Source: UBA3792 sp964426415
Lineage (GTDB): Bacteria > Bacillota > Clostridia > Christensenellales > CAG-138
DNA length: 64,000 nucleotides
Reading direction: 5' to 3'
Assembly: GCA_964426415.1 (NCBI GenBank)
Contig: CAYRQM010000003.1
Coordinates: forward strand, 15,706-79,705
A model generated the notes under the pieces. The model made no database searches. It was not told the origin of the DNA and saw only the letters and a list, made by a program, of their open reading frames with translations. Within the stretch, counting starts at the first letter, position 1. Each line of letters begins with the position of its first letter. The position numbers and the translations under genes are program-made. Shown one piece after another: positions 20,367 through 27,874 of the stretch.

Positions 20367-21050
20367 ATGGCAACCAGAATCTTAATCTGTGACGACGAAC
20401 CGGTCGTACACGAATCCCTGCGCATCTACTTCGAAGCGGAAGGCTACGAGGTGGTGGACGCCTACGACGGCGAAGAAGGGCTGCAAAAGCTGGACGACAG
20501 CATTTCTCTTTGCATCCTTGACATCATGATGCCGAAGATGACAGGCATTGACGTCTGCCGCGAGGTGCGCAAGCGCTCTTCCGTGCCCATCATCATGCTC
20601 ACGGCAAAGGGCGAGGAAATCGACCGCATTCTGGGCTTGGAGCTTGGTGCGGACGACTACATCGTCAAGCCCTTCAGCCCGCGGGAAGTGGTGGCGCGTG
20701 TCAAGGCAATCCTGCGCCGCATCGAAGCCAAAACCGAATCCAAGGATCCCAACGTGGTCACCTACAACGGGCTTTCCATCGACCTGAACAGCTATACGGT
20801 GCTGCTGAAGGGCGAACATGTGATTTGCACGCCAAAAGAAATCGAAATTCTCTATATGCTGGCGTCGAATCCGGGACAGGTCTTTACCCGCGACACGCTG
20901 TTGTCCCGCGTATGGGGTTACGATTTTGCAGGCGAGACCCGCACGGTGGACACGCACATCAAACGCCTGCGTGCCAAGCTCGATTCCGAAGGCCTTGGCT
21001 GGAGCATCAAGACCATCTACGGCGTCGGCTACAAATTCGAATTGGAATGA
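20367..21050 (+). CDS. OmpR/PhoB-family response regulator
   Basis: A 227-residue regulator. The receiver domain has the acidic pair in LICDDEPVV, phosphoacceptor Asp52 in LDIMMPKMTG, Thr in IIMLTAKGEE and Lys in DYIVKPFSPRE. A winged-helix effector domain (VICTPKEIEILYMLASNPGQ, then RTVDTHIKRLRAKL) binds DNA. The sequence is close to WalR/PhoP/ResD-type regulators. The cognate kinase follows 6 nt later. Placement next to the PBP gene hints at envelope control, but the regulon is unknown. Confidence 0.93.
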   Translation: MATRILICDDEPVVHESLRIYFEAEGYEVVDAYDGEEGLQKLDDSISLCILDIMMPKMTGIDVCREVRKRSSVPIIMLTAKGEEIDRILGLELGADDYIVKPFSPREVVARVKAILRRIEAKTESKDPNVVTYNGLSIDLNSYTVLLKGEHVICTPKEIEILYMLASNPGQVFTRDTLLSRVWGYDFAGETRTVDTHIKRLRAKLDSEGLGWSIKTIYGVGYKFELE

Positions 21051-21056
21051 TCCGTC

Positions 21057-23000
21057 ATGAAACGTAAGGGCGAGCTATTTCGCAGATCGCTGATTATATG
21101 CGTCGTGCTGCTGCTGCTTGCAAACATTCTGTTGCTCGGCGCATATACATACTTTGGGCGCAAGACGTTCATCTCCTTGGAGCAGGAACGTCTGATGGGT
21201 CTTGCAGACGGCGCGCAAGAGCTGTTTCGCAGCCCCATCCGCGACCATGACAACGCCTTTGCGGAATATCTGGACGCCATTTCGTTGTCCAACAACACCT
21301 CTTACATTCTCATCTATTCCGTTGCGGACGGGTTCGATATGGCGGTGGATTCCAACATCTCCGATTATGCCTACAATGCCTATCTGCGGCAGGTCGCCGT
21401 TTCGGTCATCAACGGCAGCAGCATCGACTCCTCCAAATTTGCCCTTTCCGACAACGAATCCGCCATCTGTGCAGGCAGACCGCTGTACATCAGCGGGGTA
21501 GAAAAGCCCGTCGGCGGGCTGATTCTTGTCATGGGCATCGACGATGTAGACTATGCGTTCTCGCGGCTCAACAGTTCGCTGTGGATTTCTGCGCTGTGCC
21601 TGCTGCCGATTCTGCTGCTGACGGCGTATTTTTCCATCAGCCAAGTTTCGCAGCCCATCAACGAGATGACGACCGTCGCAAAGCAGCTCTCAAAGGGCAA
21701 CTTTGACGTCCGCGCCAACGAGCAGTATCCGGGCGAGATCGGCATTTTGGCACGCACGCTCAACAACATGAGCGGTGCGCTGACCTCCACCATCCAACAA
21801 TTAGAAAGCGAAAAACGACAGCTTGGCTACATCCTGTCCAGCTTCAGCGAAGGCGTCGCCGCCATCAACAACAAGGGCGAGCTGACGCATTACAACCCGT
21901 CTCTGATGAAGATGTTCGGCACGGTGGACGTCCATACGCCCATGGATTTGGTGCCCGATCGCGCCATTTGGGACGCGTTCGACGCGGTGCTCGATTCCAA
22001 AGAGCCGCGCACCTTCCACTATAATCTGCCGGGCGACCGTGTGCTGTGGATTTCCATCGTGCCCGTCCTGTCCGAAAGTGAAGGCTGCGTGGGCGCCGTG
22101 GGGCTGTTCAAGGACGCCACCGATTTTGAACGGCTCGATCGGATGCGCAACGAATACGTCGCAAACATCAGCCACGAGCTGCGCACGCCGCTGACCGCCA
22201 TTCGCGGGCTTTTGGAGCCCTTAAACGACGGCATGGTCAAGGACGACGAAGCCAAGCAGCACTATTACGCCATCATGCTCCATGAGGTCGAGCGTTTGAG
22301 CCGCCTCATCACCGATATGCTGCAGCTCTCCCGCCTGCAATCGGGCACGGAAAGCATGGATATGACCCTGTTCGACGTGAACGAGCTGCTTGACGACGTG
22401 GCGCAGGGCTATCAATCCATCGCCAAGAAAAAGAGTATTCGTTTGGAAATCGACACGGTGGAAGGGCTCGCCGACGTGATGAGCGACCGCGACCGCATCG
22501 AACAGGTGCTGGTGATTCTGCTGGACAACGCGCTGCGCTATGCCAAATCGACCGTGCGCCTGCTCGTCAAGGACGACGTGCGGCAGGTTTGGATCAGCGT
22601 GTGGGACGACGGCTGCGGCATCAACGAAAAAGACCGTGCGCGTCTGTTCGAACGCTTCTACAAGGTCGATCAGTCCCGCAAAGAAGGCGGCAACGGGCTT
22701 GGGCTGTCCATCGCAAAGCAAATCATGGACAAGCTGGACGAATCGCTGGACGTGGACAGCAAGGAAGGGGCGTGGACGTGCTTCCGCCTCTCCATCAAGA
22801 AATACGTCAGCAACGCCATCCCGCTTAATTCCGTGCAGGACATCGTCCTCACCAGCGACGACGCCGTCAAGCAAGAACTGCCCAAGAACCCCAAAGAAGA
22901 CATCGAGCAGGACGTTCCCATCGACGCCGCCTTTGTGGAAGAACCGCCAAAGCCGCAAAAAAAGCCGCAGGAACCAAAGCGGCGCAGCAAACATTCATAA
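21057..23000 (+). CDS. Membrane sensor histidine kinase (HAMP-PAS-HisKA-HATPase)
   Basis: A 647-residue kinase. Two transmembrane helices (about residues 13-31 and 178-198) frame an extracellular sensor domain. They are followed by HAMP (SQPINEMTTVAKQLSKGNFD), a PAS-like domain (GVAAINNKGELTHYNPSLMK), HisKA with the phosphorylated His in ANISHELRTPLTAIRG, and HATPase motifs DNALRYAK, DDGCGI and GGNGLGLSIAK. The architecture matches WalK/PhoR/ResE. An unusual acidic then Pro/Lys-rich C-terminal tail of about 65 residues ends EPKRRSKHS. It is co-transcribed with the regulator, with a weak ribosome site, so it may be translationally coupled. Confidence 0.92.
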   Translation: MKRKGELFRRSLIICVVLLLLANILLLGAYTYFGRKTFISLEQERLMGLADGAQELFRSPIRDHDNAFAEYLDAISLSNNTSYILIYSVADGFDMAVDSNISDYAYNAYLRQVAVSVINGSSIDSSKFALSDNESAICAGRPLYISGVEKPVGGLILVMGIDDVDYAFSRLNSSLWISALCLLPILLLTAYFSISQVSQPINEMTTVAKQLSKGNFDVRANEQYPGEIGILARTLNNMSGALTSTIQQLESEKRQLGYILSSFSEGVAAINNKGELTHYNPSLMKMFGTVDVHTPMDLVPDRAIWDAFDAVLDSKEPRTFHYNLPGDRVLWISIVPVLSESEGCVGAVGLFKDATDFERLDRMRNEYVANISHELRTPLTAIRGLLEPLNDGMVKDDEAKQHYYAIMLHEVERLSRLITDMLQLSRLQSGTESMDMTLFDVNELLDDVAQGYQSIAKKKSIRLEIDTVEGLADVMSDRDRIEQVLVILLDNALRYAKSTVRLLVKDDVRQVWISVWDDGCGINEKDRARLFERFYKVDQSRKEGGNGLGLSIAKQIMDKLDESLDVDSKEGAWTCFRLSIKKYVSNAIPLNSVQDIVLTSDDAVKQELPKNPKEDIEQDVPIDAAFVEEPPKPQKKPQEPKRRSKHS

Positions 23001-23007
23001 TATATTG

Positions 23008-23051
23008 CCTCCTTGCGTATGATTTCACAACAGATGCAAGGAGGTTTTTTT
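23008..23051 (+). terminator. Terminator-like hairpin carrying the SPOR gene's ribosome site
   Basis: CCTCCTTGC (23008-23016) pairs with GCAAGGAGG (23036-23044) across a 19 nt loop, followed by seven T residues and then the ATG at 23052. The 3' arm contains the AGGAGG of the next gene, so the element could terminate the kinase operon and mask translation of the SPOR gene. Confidence 0.7.
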
Positions 23052-23936
23052 ATGGAACGCAAGCGGTATCCAAAGCATGGTAAAGGCGGCAAGAAGGGGA
23101 AGGGGACAGGCGGTACCGTCCTTGTGGCGTTGGCGTCCGTCGTGCTGATCGCGCTGTTGGTGGTGTTGTCGCCGCTGGGCGATACGCTTTCCGAAAAGGG
23201 GTGCGTCCCGCTCTTTCAAAGCGCCAAAGCGAAGGAGAACGAACAAACCGTCGACGCCATGAAGCAGCAGGAAGCCACGGGCGACGGAACCGCAACGGCT
23301 GCGCCCACCGCGGATACAAAGCAGGTGACGCTTGTGGCAAGTCCGTTTTATCTTTTGCAAATGGGTGCATACTCCACGGAGGAAGCCGCGCTGGAACGAT
23401 CGCTCACGCTGCTTGGCATCGGCGGCGCAGGCTACATCTTCACGGACGGCGATCTGTATCGTGTTTTCGCTGCCGGATATTTGGACGAAACCGCACTACA
23501 GTCGGTCGAAAGCCAAGTGCGCGCCGACGGCTTTGAGTGCAGCGCCTATGCCACCGAACAGCTGACGGCAAAGATCACGCTGACGGGCGACAACGACGCG
23601 CTTGCGGTGGGCGAAACGGCTTTGACGTGCCTCAACGAGACGCCCAAGGCGCTTTGCGAATACGCGCTGCAGTTTGACAAGGAAGGGAAGGCGCCTGCCG
23701 ATTGCGTCGCGCCCATCACCGAACTGCTAAAGAACGCCAATGCGTCCTACGCCGCGCTGCAACAGGCCAATGGGGACAGCCTAAAGCCCATCGCCGACAC
23801 GCTGCAGAAATATTGCGCCGCCCTCTCGACATTTTTGGAGGAACATGATACCATAGACCAAGGGACTTGTGCCGCACAGATCAAATATTTGCAGCTCGAA
23901 GTCATCTTTCTCTATCTGTGCTTCTTCCAAACATAA
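23052..23936 (+). CDS. SPOR-domain membrane protein
   Basis: A 294-residue protein with a very basic cytoplasmic N-terminus (MERKRYPKHGKGGKKGKG) and a single transmembrane helix (about residues 20-43). A SPOR-like domain follows around residues 95-170 (FYLLQMGAYSTEEAALERSL, then DLYRVFAAGYLDE). SPOR domains bind denuded septal peptidoglycan. The C-terminal 120 residues are helical without a known motif. The ATG follows AGGAGG plus a T7 run, inside the hairpin described at 23008-23051. Confidence 0.8.
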   Translation: MERKRYPKHGKGGKKGKGTGGTVLVALASVVLIALLVVLSPLGDTLSEKGCVPLFQSAKAKENEQTVDAMKQQEATGDGTATAAPTADTKQVTLVASPFYLLQMGAYSTEEAALERSLTLLGIGGAGYIFTDGDLYRVFAAGYLDETALQSVESQVRADGFECSAYATEQLTAKITLTGDNDALAVGETALTCLNETPKALCEYALQFDKEGKAPADCVAPITELLKNANASYAALQQANGDSLKPIADTLQKYCAALSTFLEEHDTIDQGTCAAQIKYLQLEVIFLYLCFFQT

Positions 23937-23945
23937 CGCAAAGGT

Positions 23946-23951
23946 TATAAT
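23946..23951 (+). promoter_or_regulatory. -10 box of rnhA, predicting a leaderless mRNA
   Basis: A perfect TATAAT lies 7 nt before the rnhA ATG (23959). No good -35 is seen at 17 bp. No GGAGG-type site lies between it and the ATG; only AAGG at 23941, upstream of the -10. Confidence 0.5.
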
Positions 23952-23958
23952 ATATATT

Positions 23959-24408
23959 ATGGATGTTGTATCAATCTACACGGATGGCGCGTGCTCCTGC
24001 AATCCGGGGCCCGGCGGCTGGGGCTGCGTGCTGCTGTATCAAGGGCATCGCAAGGAAGCCAGCGGCGGCTGTGCCGAAACCACCAACAATCGTATGGAGC
24101 TGATGGCAGCCATTTGTGCGCTGCAGCTTTTGAATCGGCAATGCGACGTCGCGCTGTACACGGACAGCGCGTATCTGTGCAACGCGTTTCGGCAAGGTTG
24201 GCTTGCACGGTGGCAGCAAAACGGATGGCTGACCGCCAACAAGCGCGAAGTCGAAAACCGCGACCTGTGGGAAGCGCTGCTTAAGCTCACAAGCCAACAT
24301 CGCGTCACGTTTCACAAAGTAAAGGGTCACGCCGACAACGCCGAAAACAATCGCTGCGATCAGTTGGCACGCGCCGCAATCGCAGCCCAAACCAAGCCGC
24401 AAGCATAG
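23959..24408 (+). CDS. rnhA: Ribonuclease HI
   Basis: A 149-residue RNase HI that cleaves the RNA strand of RNA:DNA hybrids. The four catalytic acidic residues are visible: Asp9 in IYTDGACSCNPGPGGWG, Glu in NNRMELMAAI, Asp in ALYTDSAYLC and Asp in NNRCDQLAR. The conserved His lies in VKGHADN. The upstream open frame extends 30 codons into the SPOR gene, but the protein fold starts exactly at this ATG. It has no ribosome site (see findings). Confidence 0.94.
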   Translation: MDVVSIYTDGACSCNPGPGGWGCVLLYQGHRKEASGGCAETTNNRMELMAAICALQLLNRQCDVALYTDSAYLCNAFRQGWLARWQQNGWLTANKREVENRDLWEALLKLTSQHRVTFHKVKGHADNAENNRCDQLARAAIAAQTKPQA

Positions 24409-24460
24409 CCGCAAATTTCGCGCCGCGTCGAAAAACCATAAAATCATGGCAAATTTGTAA

Positions 24461-24498
24461 ACAACTATTCGTTAAACTTGTCTTTAACGAATAGTTGT
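24461..24498. promoter_or_regulatory. 16 bp perfect inverted repeat upstream of the Xer-type gene
   Basis: ACAACTATTCGTTAAA (24461-24476) is mirrored exactly by TTTAACGAATAGTTGT (24483-24498) around the 6 nt loop CTTGTC. It overlaps the -35 region of the promoter at 24479-24506. It is AT-rich and lacks a T-run, so an operator or recombinase-binding site is more likely than a terminator. Confidence 0.7.
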
Positions 24499-24506
24499 GT
24501 TAAAAT
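24479..24506 (+). promoter_or_regulatory. Promoter of the Xer-type recombinase gene
   Basis: TTGTCT (24479-24484), 17 bp, TAAAAT (24501-24506). The leader to the ATG at 24595 is about 80 nt. Confidence 0.6.
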
Positions 24507-24594
24507 ATAGGCATGGTGCAATGGCACTTCCCGACTTGTGCGTGTCGAAAAATCGGCGTCCTTTGCGGTTTTGCAGAATTTGGAGGCTTTGACG

Positions 24595-25692
24595 ATGCAG
24601 GATTATCAAACGGAAAAGAAATTTGACTACACGGAGCGCTTGCGGGCGATTCTTGCGGAGCTGCCGCCGTTTTGCGGTCTGTACTTCCGTGCGCACGAAA
24701 CCACCACGTCCATCTTGACGCGCTACGGCTACGCGGTCGATCTGCGCAGCTTTCTGCAATTTCTGACGTCGGGCGACGTCGATGGATTTCCCAAAATGGA
24801 AAGCAAGTCCTTCACCCTCTCCGACCTCAACCGTGTGCGCTCGTTGGACATCGAGCTGTACTTGGAACACATTTCCCTCTATCAAAAGCAGGTGCAGAGC
24901 GGCAAAAAACGTGTAGAAAACCAAGAACGAGCGAAAGCACGCAAATTATCGGCAATCCGCTCGTTTTTCAAGTATTATTATCGGCAGCAGCTGATCGAGA
25001 ACAACGTCGCCGCCTTGGTGGACACGCCGAAGCTGCACGAAAAGGCAATCATCCGATTGGACAACAATGAAGTGGCGGACTTGTTAGACACCGCCGAGTT
25101 TGGCGAAGGGCTCAGCAAGCGGCAGCAATCGTATCACGATGCCACCAAGGTGCGGGACGTCGCCATTTTGACGCTGTTTTTGGGCACGGGCATTCGGATC
25201 AGCGAGCTGGTGGGAATCGACCTAAACGACGTCGATTTTGAACGGGATTTGTTTGTGGTGACGCGCAAGGGCGGCAACCAAGAAACGCTTGCCTTTGGGG
25301 ACGAGGTGCGAACGGCGCTGCTTGCCTACCAAGCGGAGCGTGCGCGCATCACGCCGCTTGCGGGCAACGAATCGGCGTTCTTTCTTTCGATGCAGCGCAA
25401 GCGCATCACGACCCGCGCCGTTGAAAACTTGGTCAAAAAATACGCGTCCGTCTCGACGCCGCTCAAAAAAATCACGCCGCACAAGCTGCGCAGCACCTAT
25501 GGCACGATGCTCTATCAGGAAAGCGGCGACATTTACTTGGTGGCAGACGTTTTGGGGCACAAGGACGTGAACACCACGCGCCGCCATTACGCCGCCATGA
25601 CGGAGGAAAAAAGCCGCACCGCCACCAAGTACATCCACCTGCGTGAGGATGATGCGCCAAGCGACGATTCCGACACGCCGCAGGAGGACTAA
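24595..25692 (+). CDS. xerC: Tyrosine recombinase of the XerC/XerD type
   Basis: A 365-residue site-specific recombinase. The N-terminal SAM-like core-binding domain spans about residues 10-130. The catalytic domain has Arg in GTGIRISELVGIDLNDVDF, Lys in VTRKGGNQE, His and Arg in PHKLRSTYG, and His plus the nucleophilic Tyr in LGHKDVNTTRRHYA. XerC/D resolves chromosome dimers at dif. It is longer than the usual 295-305 aa because of extra residues before the N-terminal domain and an acidic tail (DDAPSDDSDTPQED). It has GGAGG 8 nt before the ATG. No mobile-element context is visible. Confidence 0.88.
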   Translation: MQDYQTEKKFDYTERLRAILAELPPFCGLYFRAHETTTSILTRYGYAVDLRSFLQFLTSGDVDGFPKMESKSFTLSDLNRVRSLDIELYLEHISLYQKQVQSGKKRVENQERAKARKLSAIRSFFKYYYRQQLIENNVAALVDTPKLHEKAIIRLDNNEVADLLDTAEFGEGLSKRQQSYHDATKVRDVAILTLFLGTGIRISELVGIDLNDVDFERDLFVVTRKGGNQETLAFGDEVRTALLAYQAERARITPLAGNESAFFLSMQRKRITTRAVENLVKKYASVSTPLKKITPHKLRSTYGTMLYQESGDIYLVADVLGHKDVNTTRRHYAAMTEEKSRTATKYIHLREDDAPSDDSDTPQED

Positions 25693-25952
25693 ATCTTTTC
25701 TTCGTCCAAATACACGCCGTCGATGTCGATGTCCACATAGTCGCCTTCGGGCTCTAAGCAGCGGAAGCAGTTGTCGCAAATCTTGTTCGGATCCAAGATG
25801 CAGCGGTCGTCGTCCTCCTCCGCGTCGCATTTGCCGCAGTTGTCGCAGACCTTTTGCAGGTCGTAGATGCAGCGGTTGTCGCATTCGCCGCAGTTGATGC
25901 ACGTTTCGTGCAAGCCCAGCACGCAGCGTTCGGTCGAATCATTTTCGGTCAA
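25689..25952 (-). CDS. Small cysteine-rich acidic protein of unknown function
   Basis: An 87-residue protein with a TTG start; AGAAGGG lies 6 nt upstream. It contains three consecutive CxxC modules: CINCGECDNRC, CDNCGKCD and CDNCFRC, spaced by about 20 residues, then an acidic tail (GDYVDIDIDGVYLDEEKI). Twelve cysteines suggest zinc or iron-sulfur binding, but the spacing is not that of a standard 2[4Fe-4S] ferredoxin. It overlaps the recombinase stop by 4 nt and lies back to back with lexA. I know no function for this family. Confidence 0.75.
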   Translation of the reverse strand: MTENDSTERCVLGLHETCINCGECDNRCIYDLQKVCDNCGKCDAEEDDDRCILDPNKICDNCFRCLEPEGDYVDIDIDGVYLDEEKI

Positions 25953-25967
25953 AGAAATCCCTTCTTT

Positions 25968-26007
25968 CGAACAAATGTTTGCATTTTGGGAATTGCTGTG
26001 GTATACT
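25968..26007 (+). promoter_or_regulatory. lexA promoter with SOS (LexA/DinR) box
   Basis: The sequence CGAACAAATGTTTG (25968-25981) matches the Gram-positive SOS box CGAAC-N4-GTTCG with one mismatch. It overlaps the -35 TTGCAT (25979-25984). The -10 TATACT (26002-26007) follows after 17 bp. This is the expected autoregulatory site of lexA. Confidence 0.85.
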
Positions 26008-26027
26008 GAAACTGAACGGAGGTGCGT

Positions 26028-26645
26028 ATGAAACCTTTATCCGCTGTCCGCAGCAAAATATACCAATTCATCCGCCAAGCCCAATCCAAAAACGGCTATC
26101 CGCCCACCGTGCGCGAAATTTGTCTCGGCGTGGGGCTTTCCTCACCCGCTTCGGTGCAGTATCACCTGCGCGCTCTCGAAGAAGACGGCTATCTCGTCCG
26201 CGATCCCAACAAGAACCGCGCCTACACGCCCAATGTGCGGCAGTCGTCCTTTGCGCCCGATGCGGTGCCGCTGCTTGGCAAGGTTGCGGCGGGCTATCCC
26301 ATCAACGCCGAGGAAAACCGCGAGGACGCCTTCCCCGTTCCCCCCTTGCTGCGGCACGGCACCACATCCGAAGATGCGTTTATGGTGCGCGTGCAAGGCG
26401 AAAGCATGACGGGCGCAGGCATTCACGACGGCGATATCCTTGTGGCGGAACGCGGCCGTGCGCTGTGCGGAAACGACATCGTGGTCGCACGGGTGCATGG
26501 CGAGGACGTCACGGTCAAGCGACTGCGCCAAGACGGCAGCACCGTCACCCTCATTCCCGAAAACGACGCCTTCTCCCCCATGACCTTCCCTGCCGCCGAG
26601 GTAGAGATTATGGGCGTGGTTTCCGGCTTGATGCGCCGCTATTGA
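26028..26645 (+). CDS. lexA: LexA repressor
   Basis: A 205-residue SOS repressor. The N-terminal winged helix has GYPPTVREICLGVGLSSPAS and VQYHLRALEEDGYL. The Ala-Gly self-cleavage site lies in GKVAAGYPINAEE, the catalytic Ser in VQGESMTGAGI and the catalytic Lys in EDVTVKRL. DNA damage activates RecA, which triggers its autocleavage. I chose ATG 26028 because GGAGG lies 5 nt upstream; a GTG two codons earlier overlaps that site. Its stop overlaps the convergent ALRP gene by 7 nt. Confidence 0.95.
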   Translation: MKPLSAVRSKIYQFIRQAQSKNGYPPTVREICLGVGLSSPASVQYHLRALEEDGYLVRDPNKNRAYTPNVRQSSFAPDAVPLLGKVAAGYPINAEENREDAFPVPPLLRHGTTSEDAFMVRVQGESMTGAGIHDGDILVAERGRALCGNDIVVARVHGEDVTVKRLRQDGSTVTLIPENDAFSPMTFPAAEVEIMGVVSGLMRRY

Positions 26646-27874
26646 CGCAGCGCCTCCACAATCTTTTCTGCCGCCAGCAGCGCGTGCTCATAGGTGAGCG
26701 CACCTTGCAGATAGCCCACATAGGGTGCGCGAATCGGCGCGTCGGCACTGAGCTCTGAGGTCGCGCCCTGTACAAATGCGCCTGCCGCCATGATGACCGG
26801 GTCGTCGTAGCCGGGCATTGCCCAAGGCTCGGGCGTTACAAAGCTATCGATCGGCGCCGCTGCCTGTACTGCCTTGCAAAAGGCAATCAGCTCTTCCTTG
26901 GTGTGAAACTCCACAGACTGTACAATGTCGCTCCGCGCATCCTGCACGGACGGCATTGTTTTGTATCCCAGCAAAGTGAACAGTGCCGAAAACAGCACCG
27001 CGCATTTGAGGCATTGGCTCACCGTATGCGGCGCCAAGAACAGCCCCTGATAGAACGGCCGATAGGAAGCGGCGTAGGAGCCGATCTCACGGCCGCAGCC
27101 GGGCACGGTTTGTCGATAGGACACCGCTTCGATCAGATCCTTTCTGCCCGCGATATACCCACCCGTGGGCGCCACGCCGCCGCCACAGTTTTTGATCAGG
27201 CTGCTTGCCATCAGATCCGCGCCGACCGCAACGGGTTCCTGCGCTTCGGTAAACTCGCCATAGCAGTTGTCCACAAAAAACAGCACATCGCTGCGCACCG
27301 CTTTGAGCGCGGCAATGCAGCGTCCGATCTCGTCGACGGAGATGGCGTTGCGCCATGCGTAGCCACGAGAACGCTGCAAATAGACCATCTTGATGCGCGG
27401 CGATTTTGTAAGCTGCTGCTTTGCGGCTTCGACGTCGATGGCGTCCTTTTGCAGCGGGATCGCCGTGAAGTGGATGCCGAAGCGGTGCAGCGCATTGGGC
27501 AAATCGCCCTCCATACCGACGGCGTTTACCAACGTATCGTAGGGCGTTCCCGTGACGGAAAGCACCTCGTCCTGCGGCTCTAAAACGCCGCTCAACGCCA
27601 AATAGATGGCGTGGGTGCCATTGGCAATCTGCGGGCGCACCAAGGCGTCCTCGGCGCCTAAAGCGTCTGCAAACACGCGATCCAGCGTGTCGCGTCCGAT
27701 GTCGTCGTAGCCGTAGCCCTCCGTGGGCGCAAAGTGCCGCGCCGACACGGCGTTCTTTTGGAATGCGTTCAAGACGCGGCGCTGACACAGCAGCGCGTTC
27801 TGTTGGATTTTTTGAAATGCGTCCGACGCCAGCGCTTCCGCTTGGCGCAGGATGGCTTGATTGGATTCGTTCAT
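26639..27874 (-). CDS. Methionine gamma-lyase/aluminium-resistance (ALRP, YnbB) family protein
   Basis: A 411-residue PLP-dependent fold-type I protein of the YnbB group. Typical blocks are TEGYGYDDIGRDTLDRVFA, RPQIANGTHAIYLALSGVL, VDNCYGEFTE and the PLP-lysine region SLIKNCGGGVAPTGGYIAG. The physiological reaction is not firmly known; homologues are annotated as carbon-sulfur lyases. The ATG at 27874 has AAGGAG upstream and overlaps the miaA stop as ATGA, so it is the last gene of the miaB operon. Bacillus-like operons often carry hfq at this junction; it is absent here. Confidence 0.88.
   Translation of the reverse strand: MNESNQAILRQAEALASDAFQKIQQNALLCQRRVLNAFQKNAVSARHFAPTEGYGYDDIGRDTLDRVFADALGAEDALVRPQIANGTHAIYLALSGVLEPQDEVLSVTGTPYDTLVNAVGMEGDLPNALHRFGIHFTAIPLQKDAIDVEAAKQQLTKSPRIKMVYLQRSRGYAWRNAISVDEIGRCIAALKAVRSDVLFFVDNCYGEFTEAQEPVAVGADLMASSLIKNCGGGVAPTGGYIAGRKDLIEAVSYRQTVPGCGREIGSYAASYRPFYQGLFLAPHTVSQCLKCAVLFSALFTLLGYKTMPSVQDARSDIVQSVEFHTKEELIAFCKAVQAAAPIDSFVTPEPWAMPGYDDPVIMAAGAFVQGATSELSADAPIRAPYVGYLQGALTYEHALLAAEKIVEALRQ

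Noticed and set aside
24461..24498. Rho-independent terminator of rnhA
   Set aside because: The stem is strong, but it is AT-rich, has no following T-run and overlaps a good promoter; an operator or recombinase site fits better.
24595..25692. Integrase of a mobile element or prophage
   Set aside because: No phage, conjugation or cargo genes and no att-like duplications surround it; it sits among housekeeping genes in a common Clostridia arrangement.
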